NCBI GenBank assembly: GCA_932294295.1
Contig: OW028577.1
Span: 4,121,001-4,185,000 of the forward strand
DNA length: 64,000 nucleotides
Reading direction: 5' to 3'
Origin: Alitta virens
Lineage: Eukaryota; Annelida; Polychaeta; Phyllodocida; Nereididae
Shown here: positions 37,801 through 57,172 of the stretch, one piece after another
Numbering within the stretch: position 1 is the first letter of the stretch
Layout of the letters: every line of letters begins with the position of its first letter
Translations under genes and position numbers: made by a program
The notes under the pieces: generated by a model
The model's input: only the letters and a program-made list of their open reading frames with translations
The model's database searches: none
What the model was told of the DNA's origin: nothing

Positions 37801-40800
37801 ACTTTCATACAAGTTTTTTGCCCCCCAGTTGAGCCTGTCAATTACTGTTTTGGACTGTTACATCATGGAGCCACCAGTGTCTCCATGGTTACATCTGCGC
37901 ACAGTTGCCCCCCTGTATGGATCTCTTGCCCCTCGGTTGCCTCCTCTACCGCCACTTCAGAAATCCTGGCGTCACCACTGTTAACATTATATACAAGTGA
38001 CATCATTGTGCGCGTGGAGACGGTCCCTTGCCAGCAGCACTCCATGCATGTCATGGGGGTATAGGGGAGCAGGGAGGGGTGTACATGTGACCCACATAAG
38101 AACAATCCAACACAATTCACCCCAGTGCAATAATTCCACCAGCAGCTGATAAGCCCCAATGGAGTATAATCAAAAGTCGATTATTCCTTTGTGGGTTATG
38201 CTGCTCCCACTCCAGAGCAATTCGGGGCCATTTCCTCGAGTTTGTCACAATTATGGGATGTTGTTCACATGACCTGCCCACATAATGTGACCCTAGAACT
38301 GTGCATAAGCATGATAAGTCTAAAATAACTGTAAATGCCCCATCATTCACATATTACATACCTAACAATATATACCAGCTCCAACATGTACCTTCATATT
38401 CTGAAATATGATATTGTGTACAGATAGACTTTTAAGTACACTAATTTTGTATGCATGACAGTCATTGCATGTACATGAACTATGTTGACTTCTATAAGAA
38501 TTGTGAGATAAGTCAGAGGCTCTTATTTTTAGAGGAGGACAGGGGTCCTAGCATTTGAATCTTCAATCAATCTCACTGCTGCCCTGGAGAAAAGTTGGTA
38601 GGTCATCCGCCGACATGCACGTGTCATATTATGCGACTAAATATTTACTTGCACATTAATCATCGTAGGTGACCTAAATATCACGGTTTGATTTCATAAC
38701 TAATGTTATCTCGACACCTCATTCGTGCAAAACAAGGAAAAACCAGATGTACTCTTGTCTCCATGACTAGATAAAGCTAGGACTAAAAGGAGTACTTTCT
38801 AAATTCATGTGCGAACCAAAGCACCACCCATCAGGAAGACAAAAAGTGCAACCTGTGATATTTTCAAATAGACCCCATTGTCTCTGTTGCGTATGTGCTG
38901 GGAAGGGACTTTGTTAATGCGCCATTGTTTCATGTGAGAATTGTCTATGTGAGAATTGTCTATGTGAGAATTGTCTATGTGAGAATTGTCTATGTGAGAA
39001 TTGTCTATGTGAGAATTGTCTATGTGAGAATTGTCTATGGAGAGGAGAGGAGAGGAGAGGAGAGGAGAGGAGAGGAGAGGAGAGGAGAGGAGAGAAGAGA
39101 AGAGAAGAGAAGAGAAGAGAAGAGAAGAGAAGAGAAGAGAAGAGAAGAGAAGAGAAGAGAAGAGAAGAGAAGAGAAGAGAAGAGAAGAGAAGAAAGGAAA
39201 AGAGTAGAGAGGAGAGAATTATCATGTGATAGGCTATAGCACCGATCATCTGAAACCTTTGATTTGTTTGTTTTAGATGCGTGTTAAGTTAAATTTGATC
39301 ATCTGTTAAGATATAGATTGTGCCGCACCATGAACTTTGACACTGACCTGCATATTTTTAACTGACATGGAAGCTTCAAAAAGAAACAGGACTACAATTT
39401 CATTTCACTCATCCCATATATATATATGTATACATTTATCAAGCACATTCAACAAAGAAGTCCATGGCAACAGTGATTATATCCATACAGATAATCACCA
39501 ACAAATTTGAATTCCTCTCATATATTTGTCATATTATAAATTAACCACGACAACTTTAGGGGTCAAATTAATTTCCGATGTGCTATATCTAACCATGCAG
39601 TACCACTTGTACAATTAGATGAAACCATGGAGACAAGGCCACTCTTTGTCCCCATGGCAATGCATTACCTCAATTAGAACCAGGACCTTAAACCCAAATG
39701 ACACTTCAATGCTATATTCAATCACTGACTACATCCAAATTAGACCAATTTATCACCCAATTCAACTGTCAATCATGTTCAGGGACTTCCCTCTTGGTGC
39801 TGACATACATTACTGATAATTATATCCTATAACTATATCCTCACACTAATTATCATTTATGAGGATTATACTTTCATTTCAAAAGCTTTACTTCCTTATC
39901 ATGGTAAATAAATGTCTTTCCCAAAATGTCAATGGACAATTGAACATTCCATTACTGTATACATAGTACATTTTATGTACTGTATTATTATTCAGCACCA
40001 ACAATTAGGAAATTCAACTTCAACAATCATCTAGTAGATTATCTACCTTGGATAAACTAGCTCTAACTAATAATAGCAACTTTAATAAAATATACATTTC
40101 TTACATAAAAATCGCAGTAAAAATAATGCGTTTTTGTGTAAAAAAATGTATAACAAAATCCTAATCTCTCTTCCATTATTTCAGACTCCATAAAAACTCA
40201 AATATCATATCATAGAGCTAGCTAGCTACGCGGTTGTTACAAAATTGCTTTTATCCGGAACAAGCAGAACGAAATCAATAATGGGGATATTTTATCTGTT
40301 TCATGGCGATAAGAACAAGACTGCCCTGCCAGCTCGGCCTGTATTAGCCAGTGTACCTGTTTCTAGTTATCTATGACTGATAAGATAAGGATATCTGAGC
40401 TTAGACCCGAGCTAAATGCAGAAAATTCTAAATCAAAGATCACATTGTGTTTCTATGATTTATATTTAACAGCGTTCAAGGGACCTAGACTGTTTGTCCG
40501 AATGACAATGCACTGACCTTGATTGACAAGGTCAATACTTATCACTTAAACGCAGATAAGAAACACCCTAGCCGGTGAACTACTAAGATTATTAGTCAAA
40601 GTCCACCTCAAACAATTGCTCAGCCCAGATAATATTTCTCTACAACATTTCAGCTTTTAAATAAATGTGTAAGCTCACAAGACTCAATATAAACTATTGT
40701 ACAAAGCCACGCCACCATAAATGGTCATTAAAATCTGCTAGACAAACACAGGGTCATGCTATGACGTAATAATACCCTGTGAAAATACAATAAATAAATG

Positions 40801-43800
40801 GGGTTCTAATCTCTGACACAAGACCTCAGTCACTTAGTCACCGATGTGGGGTTTTAGAAACACATGCAAGAATATGTAGGTCAGGGGAAACTTTGACATT
40901 TAGCTCAGTGCACACTATTGAGTTCAATGTTTTCAAAATTTAAACATTTCAGTAAAGAATTTCCACATTTCTATAAATAATATTTTGAAAAGGCAGATTT
41001 GCTCGATAATAAAGTTCATGAGTGCAAAATGTCTTAATTCCAATTGAAAAAGAAGAAAAAACAAACCACAAAGGTTAGACTTAAGAGACAAAAAAACGAA
41101 AGTGCCAAAAAAGACCCCAAGGGAAAAAAGACCTCCCCCTCAATACGCATGGGTATCAAATACCAGAATGTCTTGTTTCAAGATAAGGGGGTATTTAATA
41201 CAGCTTCCTCCAGCTGGGTTGTGTATGGGGTGAGATATGGAACCACAATACGCCCCCCCCCCCTCCAGAATATGTGGTATTTAACCCCTTGCAACCCATA
41301 TGGTATTTTTATGTGACCCACCCTTGTGCAAAAAGTCAATATAATCACACTGACTAAATTACACACGAATTACAAGAACAATAGGCTCACAGGCGCCCTC
41401 TATGGTCACGTGAGTCCTATTGTTCATCACTGTTCACAGTCTGCCCTCATCATTAATGGTGCTGCTGCTGATGCTGGCTCCACGATCCATCATCAGCTAT
41501 CATAGAATGTGGGGGAGGGGGTGCATATTGTATAATGGGGGCAAAGCACTATATTACCCCCCTTGTCTATAATAGTGTCAGTATGCTAGCACTTGTATAT
41601 AGTCTGTGTGTGACAATCAAACTGACAACAGGACAGAATTGTAGTCAGTGCTCAAATATTTGTACAATCTAAAGAGATAATATATATATCACTGTACTAT
41701 ATATATACATAGTACATATATACAGGATAAACCACTCATGTATCGCCATAAATAACAGCATTGGAATTCAGCATACTTTTAACGAATAAGCAAATTATAC
41801 TTTAAAAGAATGAAGATATTTAAAAAAAAGAAAATATTTAAAAAATACAAAATGAATGGTCAAAAAACATAAAATGCTCCATGGATCATGCTTCAAAAGT
41901 TCACAATAATACTGTACAATCCATAACACGCCCAACAATTTACCCAACAAGCATCATGTCGCTTTTATCCAAAAATAAAAAAAAAGTCTGTATCATAAGG
42001 AATTAGTTATGACTAGATTTCTCGAATGACAACATAAGTCTAGATTCGATGGGTTTGTTTCTAAACAATGCAACAACTTTCGTGACACCCTGAATGAAGT
42101 CATGAATACATCTGTATCACATGAGTATTACCAGATGCCGTATGAAAAAAAACAAAAAACAGCCATAATAGAGAGAAAACTCTGCTAATTCAAGTAATGG
42201 CATGTCACTTACGCCTATCAAAAATACTTCCACGAGTCTATAATTAGTCTATTGCTGAATTACAGAATAATACAGCCTAATATACCATTGGTGAACAGTG
42301 TTTTACTGTTTGGTAAAACTGCATCTATATACTGTAGTCTTGTATAAGTTTTTTTAAGGAGCCACTTGGCAAACATGTGTAGGATTTTATCAGAAATACC
42401 AACTAAATTAAGTTTCTGTGAATTTCTAATATATATAACTTTGGCATAAAAAGACCTATTTAACACCCTGACCCTCCAAAAAAAACGAATCCCATTCATC
42501 ATATCTAAAGTCTGAGTGCAAATACTTTCCACAACATCTGAAAGACTCAAAGATGGGAACTGACAACACAAGTATGTCAAGTGACCTTGCGATTTAGTCT
42601 TTCTCGACAGAACACAGACAAAAGGACCTAACATCCGAGGACCCTTGGCAAAAACAGTGGCACGACGTCGAGCAATTACATTGGTATTAGCCGTTTCAAC
42701 ACAACTTGTGTGTACATACAGCAGTACATGAAGCATTCAATTTAAATGAATATATGTCACAATACATTCAACGTTAGTACAGAATTACATTTCAAATGCA
42801 TACACTAAATCATAAATCTTAATATTAACATTTTCAATTACATCTCTTACTTTTTAACTAACCCTAAAATGCTTACAAGATTTCATTGTTAATGTTTTCA
42901 TTGGGCTGAATAAGGAAACATGGCGTCTACATTCACTTAATACTTAATATGGAAAAGCAGATCTGCTATTGTCTATGTGCTTCGTCAGTTAATGTACATG
43001 GGTGTCAATTATTCTTAGGATAACAAGACACGACCGAAAGAGCCAAGAATTAAGGATAAGAGACTCACCTCGAGATTTCTGCTTCTCATGGTCATACATT
43101 ATCACAACATCAATAACCTGCAATCAATCAATCAAGCAATCAATCAAGCAATCAATCTTGAAACTGAATAAATTCCATTGATTGATCAGTCAGTCAATCA
43201 AACAACTAATTAAATAAAATTGGATGGTCAGTCAATCAATTTTTGTCGAAATGACAATTCAAATGTATGCGTTTAAATTTATTTTTATCCCTCAAAATAT
43301 CTCTCTTCCATTATTATCTTTATTTTCATGGACTTTCACTTTGTCTTGCTGCACATGTTGAAATTGTAACACATTGCAAAGTTTTTCACACTAAACAAAG
43401 ATGCAACCAACTGCCCAAGGTCATGAGACTGAACTGAGGTCAAAGGTCAGAGAATGTGTTCAACCCCAGTTGAAGGACCTCCTGGGGTGTAAGATAATAA
43501 AGATAATATTTCTCAGCTTCAGTTACAATTTGACATTTAGTTAATATAGTCTCCAAACACACTTTGACTCAACATAGAAATTACAAATAATTCCATAACT
43601 CACCTTTCCGTAATTAGAAAATGAATCCCTGATCATAGTTTCTGTACAATTAGCTGGCAAGCCCCCAAGGAATATTTTATTTTTATTGCGTTCTGCAGTT
43701 TTTCCACCCTGGCGAAATAAAGAATATATCACTTGAATAAAATGCATTTATATCATATAATTTAAATTCAATAATTTGAAAAAGTACGATATCAACAATT

Positions 43801-46381
43801 ATATACTTCAACCTAGGTTGCTGATTATCTACTAAGCTCATGCAATGAAGACTGCAGTTATAGAAAAACTAAATCGTCTGCATCATACCAAAGTAATTCT
43901 TCCATGAAACATTGTTTTCGGAAGTGAATAATTTTTATTAATTTGTAGCATGCTGCGATACCTACTAAGAAGTGATCTATCACATGTAATTGTAAATATA
44001 ATATATTCAGTGCATCACAATTTCTGCCACTAATCACCATTTAAGCCAGATCTTACTAAACTATGTTAGAATTGAGACAATGAGATTCAAGTGAAAGGTC
44101 TGACTTCTCTCTAGGTGGCATCTCGATAAATTTCTCAATTGAGAAATATTAATTCCATTTACAATAGGTTTCCCTCTCGATAATAAATGTTGCTTCAAAC
44201 AGCAAGAACTCAAAAAGATTTCACAAAAGTGTCTTACAGATCTATATACCATTCGACTTAAAAAATACTTAAAAAAGTGAAATGATTAACATAAAATCAT
44301 AAATGTTGAATGACAAACCGTTTTACACCAACTGACCTGACTGGGGATAGGCTGAGAACATGCAATGTAAAATTATTTCAATTGTAATTTAATATTTCTG
44401 CAATAAACTAAGAAATGTGACACGAGTCTTGACATCCAAAAAGCCCCTATAATCTTCATGCTTGAACATGACCATACTTCTGTTTTAAAGTGTTTTTCGC
44501 ATAACTTTGTGAATTATTTCCTGTGTGTACTGACAGTACACATCATAAGTCTTTATATTATACTTAATACTTGCGATTCATTACAAAATTGCAAGTTGAA
44601 CTTCAGGGCAACGATGACTCAGTGTACAAGGCCTTATCAGATAAGCCACAACGAAGCGACAAGTTGTTGTAATGTATAACCTGCACAGTATATTATATAT
44701 ATGTATATATAGGCTTATATAGGCCTCAGTTCCTCTTTGGAACTATGCTAGTAAATTATATTAATCGTTACAGTTACAGTGCCACTAAAACTATCAATAC
44801 AAGGAAAAGGGCCATTTTGTGTCACATCAATTTTACCCATATTTTGAAACATATCAAATAAGTAATTAAACTATTAAATAAACCTTACCTTATTTTGACT
44901 TCGTGGGTTGCAAGCTTTGGGGTCAATCTAAATAACCATAAAAGTAATTTTGAAACAAGTGTTAACAAGCAATTAACAATCAGTTGAGTTCTATTATTGG
45001 GAAAAATAATTTCTGGCACCCACCTGTCGCCCATCAAGCGAGTGTGGCCCTGAGGATAATACCATTTCGACACAACTCGGGTCTCTAAATTTCACAAAAC
45101 CAAAACCTCTAGATTTCCCTGTGGCTGGATTTTTCATGACTACACAGTCTATCACCTCTCCGTACCGACTGAAGAATTTTAACATGGTTGCTGTGGAAGA
45201 CAAAATAAAACTTGCATGCAGTTTCCATAAGGTGCATTTCATATAACTTTAAAAACCAGCACAAGTACTTAACTTTTTTCAGAAAATTTGCATTGCACAA
45301 AAATAGATCTTACCATGTGTAGTTTCCCAACTAAGTCCCCCAACAAAGATTTTCCTAAAAGCAAAAATACAAAATTCATATAAATTTATCAGTTACGGTA
45401 ATTAACAAGGGGATTAGCCACATTGGTCAGGGCTAGTCAATTATCATAGCAGGTGGAATATTGCAAATAAAGTACAATATCTAGATATCCAGTTGATGCC
45501 TTCACAAGGGCATTCAACTTTCCTCATGTCATGTAGTCTAATTGTAGCCCTATACAACTCAATTGATCACAGTTGCATGGGTTCAATGAAGTTAGCATAA
45601 CACTTGCTTGCTGTTTGAGTAAATGCTAAACAATATGTTGAAAAAGGACATTGTTGACACGTTCCAATTAATCCATTGAACTGTCTGGTAAAGTCAATGA
45701 CCTAAAACTTTAGACCAACTTAAGAGCGTCTATTACGTCTATATAAACTGTCCCAACAAAGTTAATTGACACAGGGTACATTAGAAGACAAATTCCGTAA
45801 CGGCAATGTGTTTCCTTAGTTTATACAAGCAATGACCTACAAGTTAGCATGAAACAAACTATAACGGGTGTTTTTCCTCAAAGGGTGCGAGATCAGATTT
45901 TGGGGGCGTGGCTGCACACTTCCATGTAGATACCCCCAGATACCCCCTATAAGTTAACTTAATAAACTAAATGTCTGTTAAGACTTTTTAACTTATCGGT
46001 AAAGGCACACACGATAAGATCAAACCATGGAACGAATGATCTAAATAACTTGGACTTTGATCCGCATTCGCAAAAGCTGTGAATCATACGATTCTATCCT
46101 TTTTGGGATGATCTACTGTCCCATAATTTGCGCACGTGGTTAAAGCTGTTCCAATGAACATGGCAAAAACTAACTTACCCAGTTTCGTCACCATCCCGAG
46201 GATCAATTTTTGAAAACTGCATCTTTTTAGGAGTGATTTCCTCCGTGGGAGCGGCGCTGTTAGAGAACTGCATCATGTTCTCTGGCATCACAAGTTCAAC
46301 TGTTGGCCCAGCCTGGTTTATCAGCTCCATGCAGTAGTCCTCCTCTTGGTCACATGACCACCGATCAACCAATCGCCGCAT
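25830..46381 (-). CDS. DAZAP1: DAZAP1-like two-RRM RNA-binding protein
   Basis: Nucleocytoplasmic hnRNP-type protein for mRNA splicing and translation control. Exons (minus, 5' to 3'): 46179-46381, 45314-45354, 45024-45190, 44889-44927, 43604-43708, 43069-43117, 33362-33444, 32297-32474, 31847-31900, 31342-31500, 30080-30160, 27573-27683, 27074-27205, 25830-25984. All joins keep frame: 518 aa. RRM1 has RNP2 IFVGGL (70-75) and RNP1 RGFGFVKF (109-116). RRM2 has IFLGGL (162-167) and RGFGFLSF (201-208). IDPKACNPR links them and [10 protein letters not shown] follows RRM2, as in DAZAP1. The tail is rich in Gly, Ala, Ser and Pro and ends [11 protein letters not shown], matching the conserved DAZAP1 FHPYRR terminus. 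Odd: about 68 residues precede RRM1, against about ten in vertebrates. The Met at 46381 has an in-frame stop 12 nt upstream in genomic sequence, but a CTACAG acceptor lies just before it. A Musashi-type relative is less likely. Confidence 0.88.
28810..29290 (+). repeat. Imperfect tandem repeat with AAGGTCA motifs and a (GACA)n end
   Basis: Three loose copies start at about 28812, 28992 and 29135, each with TCAAGG(T/C)CACC. The last two also share GCATAATC followed by TGCATGAT. The block ends in GACAGACAGACAGAC at about 29250-29268. It is probably a dispersed repeat with a simple-sequence tail. Confidence 0.5.
30700..30957 (+). mobile_element. Probable LINE 3' UTR with (TCTA)n tail
   Basis: A T-rich stretch is followed by AGGAGGGCCCTATGGAAGAT, AATAAAAGTTTA and five TCTA units at about 30938-30957. 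This is the layout of CR1/L2-like 3' ends in many animals. No reverse transcriptase sequence is recognisable upstream. Confidence 0.4.
31504..31521 (+). repeat. (AG)n microsatellite next to a DAZAP1 splice acceptor
   Basis: On the minus strand this is a CT run ending directly at the CTCTCTAG acceptor of exon 10 (starts 31500), so it supplies the polypyrimidine tract. Confidence 0.85.
35505..35830 (+). repeat. tRNA-derived SINE copy 2, with A and B boxes
   Basis: The head has the A-box-like CAGTGGTCAAAACTTGGG (about 35516) and the B-box-like TTAGCTCGATCCC (about 35567), spaced as in a tRNA gene. The tail TTTGTCTATGCTGGGGCAAG matches the SINE copies at 8.2 and 52.4 kb. It is the most complete copy in the window. 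Confidence 0.7.
38932..39193 (+). repeat. Compound satellite: 15-bp units, then GGAGA and GAAGA pentamers
   Basis: Seven near-perfect copies of a 15-bp unit (GTGAGAATTGTCTAT) at 38932-39039 run directly into about 11 copies of AGAGG and then about 20 copies of AGAGA/AGAAG, to about 39193. Long reading frames on both strands arise only because 15 and 5 are compatible with triplet reading. Confidence 0.95.
43118..43203 (+). repeat. (CAAT)n-type repeat at the DAZAP1 exon 6 acceptor
   Basis: CAATCAATCAATCAAG arrays run from the acceptor outward. On the minus strand they become TTGATTGATTGCAG, so the microsatellite itself provides the pre-acceptor sequence of exon 6. Confidence 0.8.
43437..43449 (+). 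promoter_or_regulatory. Perfect DR1 nuclear-receptor-like site
   Basis: AGGTCAAAGGTCA, two direct AGGTCA half-sites spaced by one base, the class bound by RXR/HNF4-type receptors. It lies in DAZAP1 intron 5. Chance or repeat origin is quite possible. Confidence 0.3.
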
Positions 46382-47491
46382 TCCTGTAGATTAGGTTGAT
46401 CCTCAGGGCCCGTCTCAACATTCATGTTATAACAATTAACAAAAATCCTTTAGAACCCATATCACTGGATAAACACTTTGTTATTACCATACCCTTTTAA
46501 CATATGTAGGCCTTGCATTTAGGTCACAGCAAATTGCAATTCAGCCATGGCTTGGGCGCAAATCCTTGAAATATTTCTTTTAGGGCTATACATAATTACA
46601 CACAGACTTAGTAGATTTTTAGGTATAGATTCAGTCTTTCCAGCATATTCTGACTATATATATTAGTACAGTGTATTAGACCAATATAGGCCCTAACAAA
46701 ACATTTTATTGTCTATTTATCTATTATTAGTAAAATATATATAAGTTAAATTTGACCTATTTGTCGAGCAGTTAAATTACATTAAAAAGTCGGGTACAAC
46801 ACAGCAGTTTACAGTCGTTGGATAGATCCAAAAAAAAATAAAGCAGAAAATAAAGTCAATAAAAAAAGAATTATATACTAATATATCTCATGGCGACGTG
46901 ATTAACACTGGCGTATCCAGCCCTGACTCTACGGGGGGGGGGGGGGCTCTACATTAAGACTGGTACCGGGGGGGGGGGGGCATTATGTCATCTGGATCCG
47001 CCAGTGAGTAATAGACTATATCCTAACCTCATTGGGGGCATCAATGCAATACTAGGGGGGATATATACCCCCTTTTCGCCCCCTGAAATTCACAACTTGG
47101 AACAGTGTTTATGTATACACTTTGTAATTCTAATAAAAATAGTTATTGTTAGATATATTTTGTGATCCAATATGATGAAGTCATCCATGCAAATACAAGA
47201 AAAATGTGCGGGGGGGGGGGCTAAATATATAACTTTGCCTAGCACCGAGAAACTCTATGGGGGGACAGGTGGACCTGCCAGCGAAGCAAGGCAGCGAAGG
47301 ACAGGCCTGCCTAAGCGTAAACGCGTTTACTGCGTCAGCTAGTCGCAGCGGCCCAGCGAAAGGGGTTGCATCGTTTCTGTGGAATCACTCCAGGTGGCAC
47401 TCGTGATGTAGAGAACATAAGCGCCATCTATTAGGAATAGGTAACATTAGCGCTACAAACAACGCATGTGGACTCCGCCTGAAGTGAATAA
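46382..47491. promoter_or_regulatory. Divergent promoter interval between DAZAP1 and METTL25B
   Basis: Only 1.1 kb separates the two start codons, which face away from each other. The segment 47255-47400 is markedly GC- and CpG-richer than its surroundings (AACGCGTTTACTGCGTCAGC, CGCAGCGGCCCAGCGAAAGG) and lacks a TATA box. This suggests a shared CpG-type promoter. A non-coding first DAZAP1 exon may lie here. The interval also holds a CACTG-ended MITE and poly-G runs. Confidence 0.55.
46906..47006. mobile_element. 101-bp MITE with CACTGGCG...CGCCAGTG ends and poly-G core
   Basis: CACTGGCGTATCCAG at the left and CTGGATCCGCCAGTG at the right are near-perfect inverted repeats. Two G runs of about 14 and 13 bases fill much of the element. 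CACTG ends recall CMC/EnSpm-type transposons (inference). Confidence 0.75.
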
Positions 47492-55170
<7,679 letters not shown>

Positions 55171-57172
55171 CGACTGTATAAGCTAACAATGCTTTCATGC
55201 AAAACCAGATAAAACTTAACATTATCCAGCTTGAAGAAATCAAAGAACACTGTGATGATTTGTATAGACTTTAATTAATTAGAAATTGATAAGCTCACTT
55301 TCATCCGTATTTAATAAAACTTTGCTACAAATTGTACAACGTAATAATAATTTATTGTCAGCTGATATGATTGTTGGATTTCACTCGTCGACTAAGCACA
55401 CAACTAACTTTAAAACACAACAAACGTGTGAAAATCCTGACATAAAAACTGTATGCGCTCAAAATATAAAAATTTGTAATATATTCTCTGAAGTTAGGTA
55501 AATTCCCTGAATCTGAAAAGTTGACATCACCTTCTGAACATCTATATGAAAGGTTTTAACCACTTACTTTTCCTATGGAAGCACAATAGGATTTGTGAGT
55601 CAATATACATTAATTATTTCCGAGCATATTTACTGAAATGATGTTTCTCGTTAGATACTCGTTAGATATATTATTTATGAATAGCACACCCTTAACTTTA
55701 CTTCAGCAGTAGAACAGACGTGTCATAACGAAGCACTAGGATCTTTCGTTTAACTGTCATCACCGACATATCAAGTTATCGACTTAAACTGCACAACATA
55801 CATTCTGGAATAAGAGTTCAGCACATCATTGACAAGTTTGATCATTCACCACATGAATCTCATATCACCCGTAACATGGAAAGAGTGCAAGAAATAAATC
55901 TGAAAAGTCGATATCACTAGTTGACGAGGATTTTGTGACCTGAATTTGCTTCACTAAATTGGCTTCAGTTATTAACTTATTATTTCACATACTATGTACA
56001 ATTCTTATAATTCATTATGTATTAATAACTTAATTTAATGTTCTGTAAACACAGTGTAATGAACATAGCACAATGGCAGAGACAATTTTCAGTAATTGTT
56101 TATCAAACAAATACAATTTAAATCAAGAATTCAACAGAAAATACATTACTTTGGCCTAGACAATTTTGTGTGTGGTGTCATTGCTTACACCCCATCTTCA
56201 TGACTATGTTCATCAAGTTATTCAATGCACTAATGACTGTTTATGCAGTGAGTGTTTACAGGAACAGATTCATATTTGTTACTAAGCTAAAAATTAACAA
56301 AGCAACCTTACCACTCTAACAAAAGAAACTGCCTCTAACTTAACAACAACAACCTTCAATGGTTTCCAGCAGTTAGATTTCATAAAACGACCTGTTAAGC
56401 TATAAGTATAAAAACTTCACATGCCATTTTAAATTTAAGTCAAATTTTAACTTTAAAATAGTAATACAATGTAACGTTAATACTTCAATACAAAGACCTG
56501 CAGTTCTTAAATCTAAACAGCTGCTAAACTAAATAACAAATGGAATGAATAAACAATAAAGTGAGAAATCACACAAAGGTTAAAACCATCTCTAGCCAAA
56601 TTGTATTTAACATCAGTCCACTAAACAGCACAAAATGCAGTATAGACTTGTCTTGAGCAGGACTAAAGAGACAACACATTCAAAATATAATTCTAGCTTT
56701 GAGATTAAAATTGCGCGAAATTTGCAAAACTTGGCAACAAAACTGAAGTGCAAAAATTTAACTGATATTTCCACGTCATGTGCATTCGCATAAATGTTTA
56801 ATTTTTGCTAGACATTCATGAGAACAAGACCTGTCTGCGTTACGCAAGAGACTGAGACAGATTACAAACGGCATCTGTTTTAAAATAATATACGAATCAT
56901 AAAAATTTATCACGAACTGTTCTGACCATATATTGTTGAGCACATTTTTAAATTAACAGTATAAATTAAATGCACGATTGTCAGAACACTAGAATATCTC
57001 ACATGCTACCTTCAGGAAATTTACAAAAATTAAGCACTGCTCATTCACTGTAGCGTATGTTTAAATTAATTGCATAAATACAAAATCATGTAATAATCAT
57101 TCTTTAAAAGAGTCAACTGTAGAGCAATTTTTCCCCTCTGTAACTCAGATTATACCAAGAACTATTAACAGT
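55171..57172. other. Convergent 3' UTR region of METTL25B and the MTMR gene
   Basis: No coding sequence. AATAAA on plus at 55313-55318 is a good METTL25B poly(A) signal, 143 nt after the stop. The only TTTATT I found on plus in this interval, at 55351-55356, would be an AATAAA for the MTMR transcript and give it a 3' UTR of about 1.8 kb. The two 3' ends would then abut or overlap. Confidence 0.45.

Larger units (their letters stand above)
33445..43068 (-). other. DAZAP1 intron 6 (9.6 kb, inside the RRM2 coding region)
   Basis: Splits the RNP1 motif of RRM2 between exons 6 and 7. Contents: a SINE at about 35.5-35.8 kb, a GC-richer block at 37.8-38.1 kb without recognised function, the compound satellite at 38.9-39.2 kb, a poly-C run at about 41252-41263, and a 158-codon open frame on the minus strand at 42260-42736 without known domains. 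The rest is AT-rich and featureless to me. Confidence 0.6.

Noticed and set aside
38895..39249. Overlapping open frames of more than 110 codons on both strands
   Set aside because: Low-complexity by-products of the 15-bp and 5-bp satellite units.
41044..41316. 90-codon lysine-rich open frame
   Set aside because: Starts in an A-rich tract and has no domain; likely chance.
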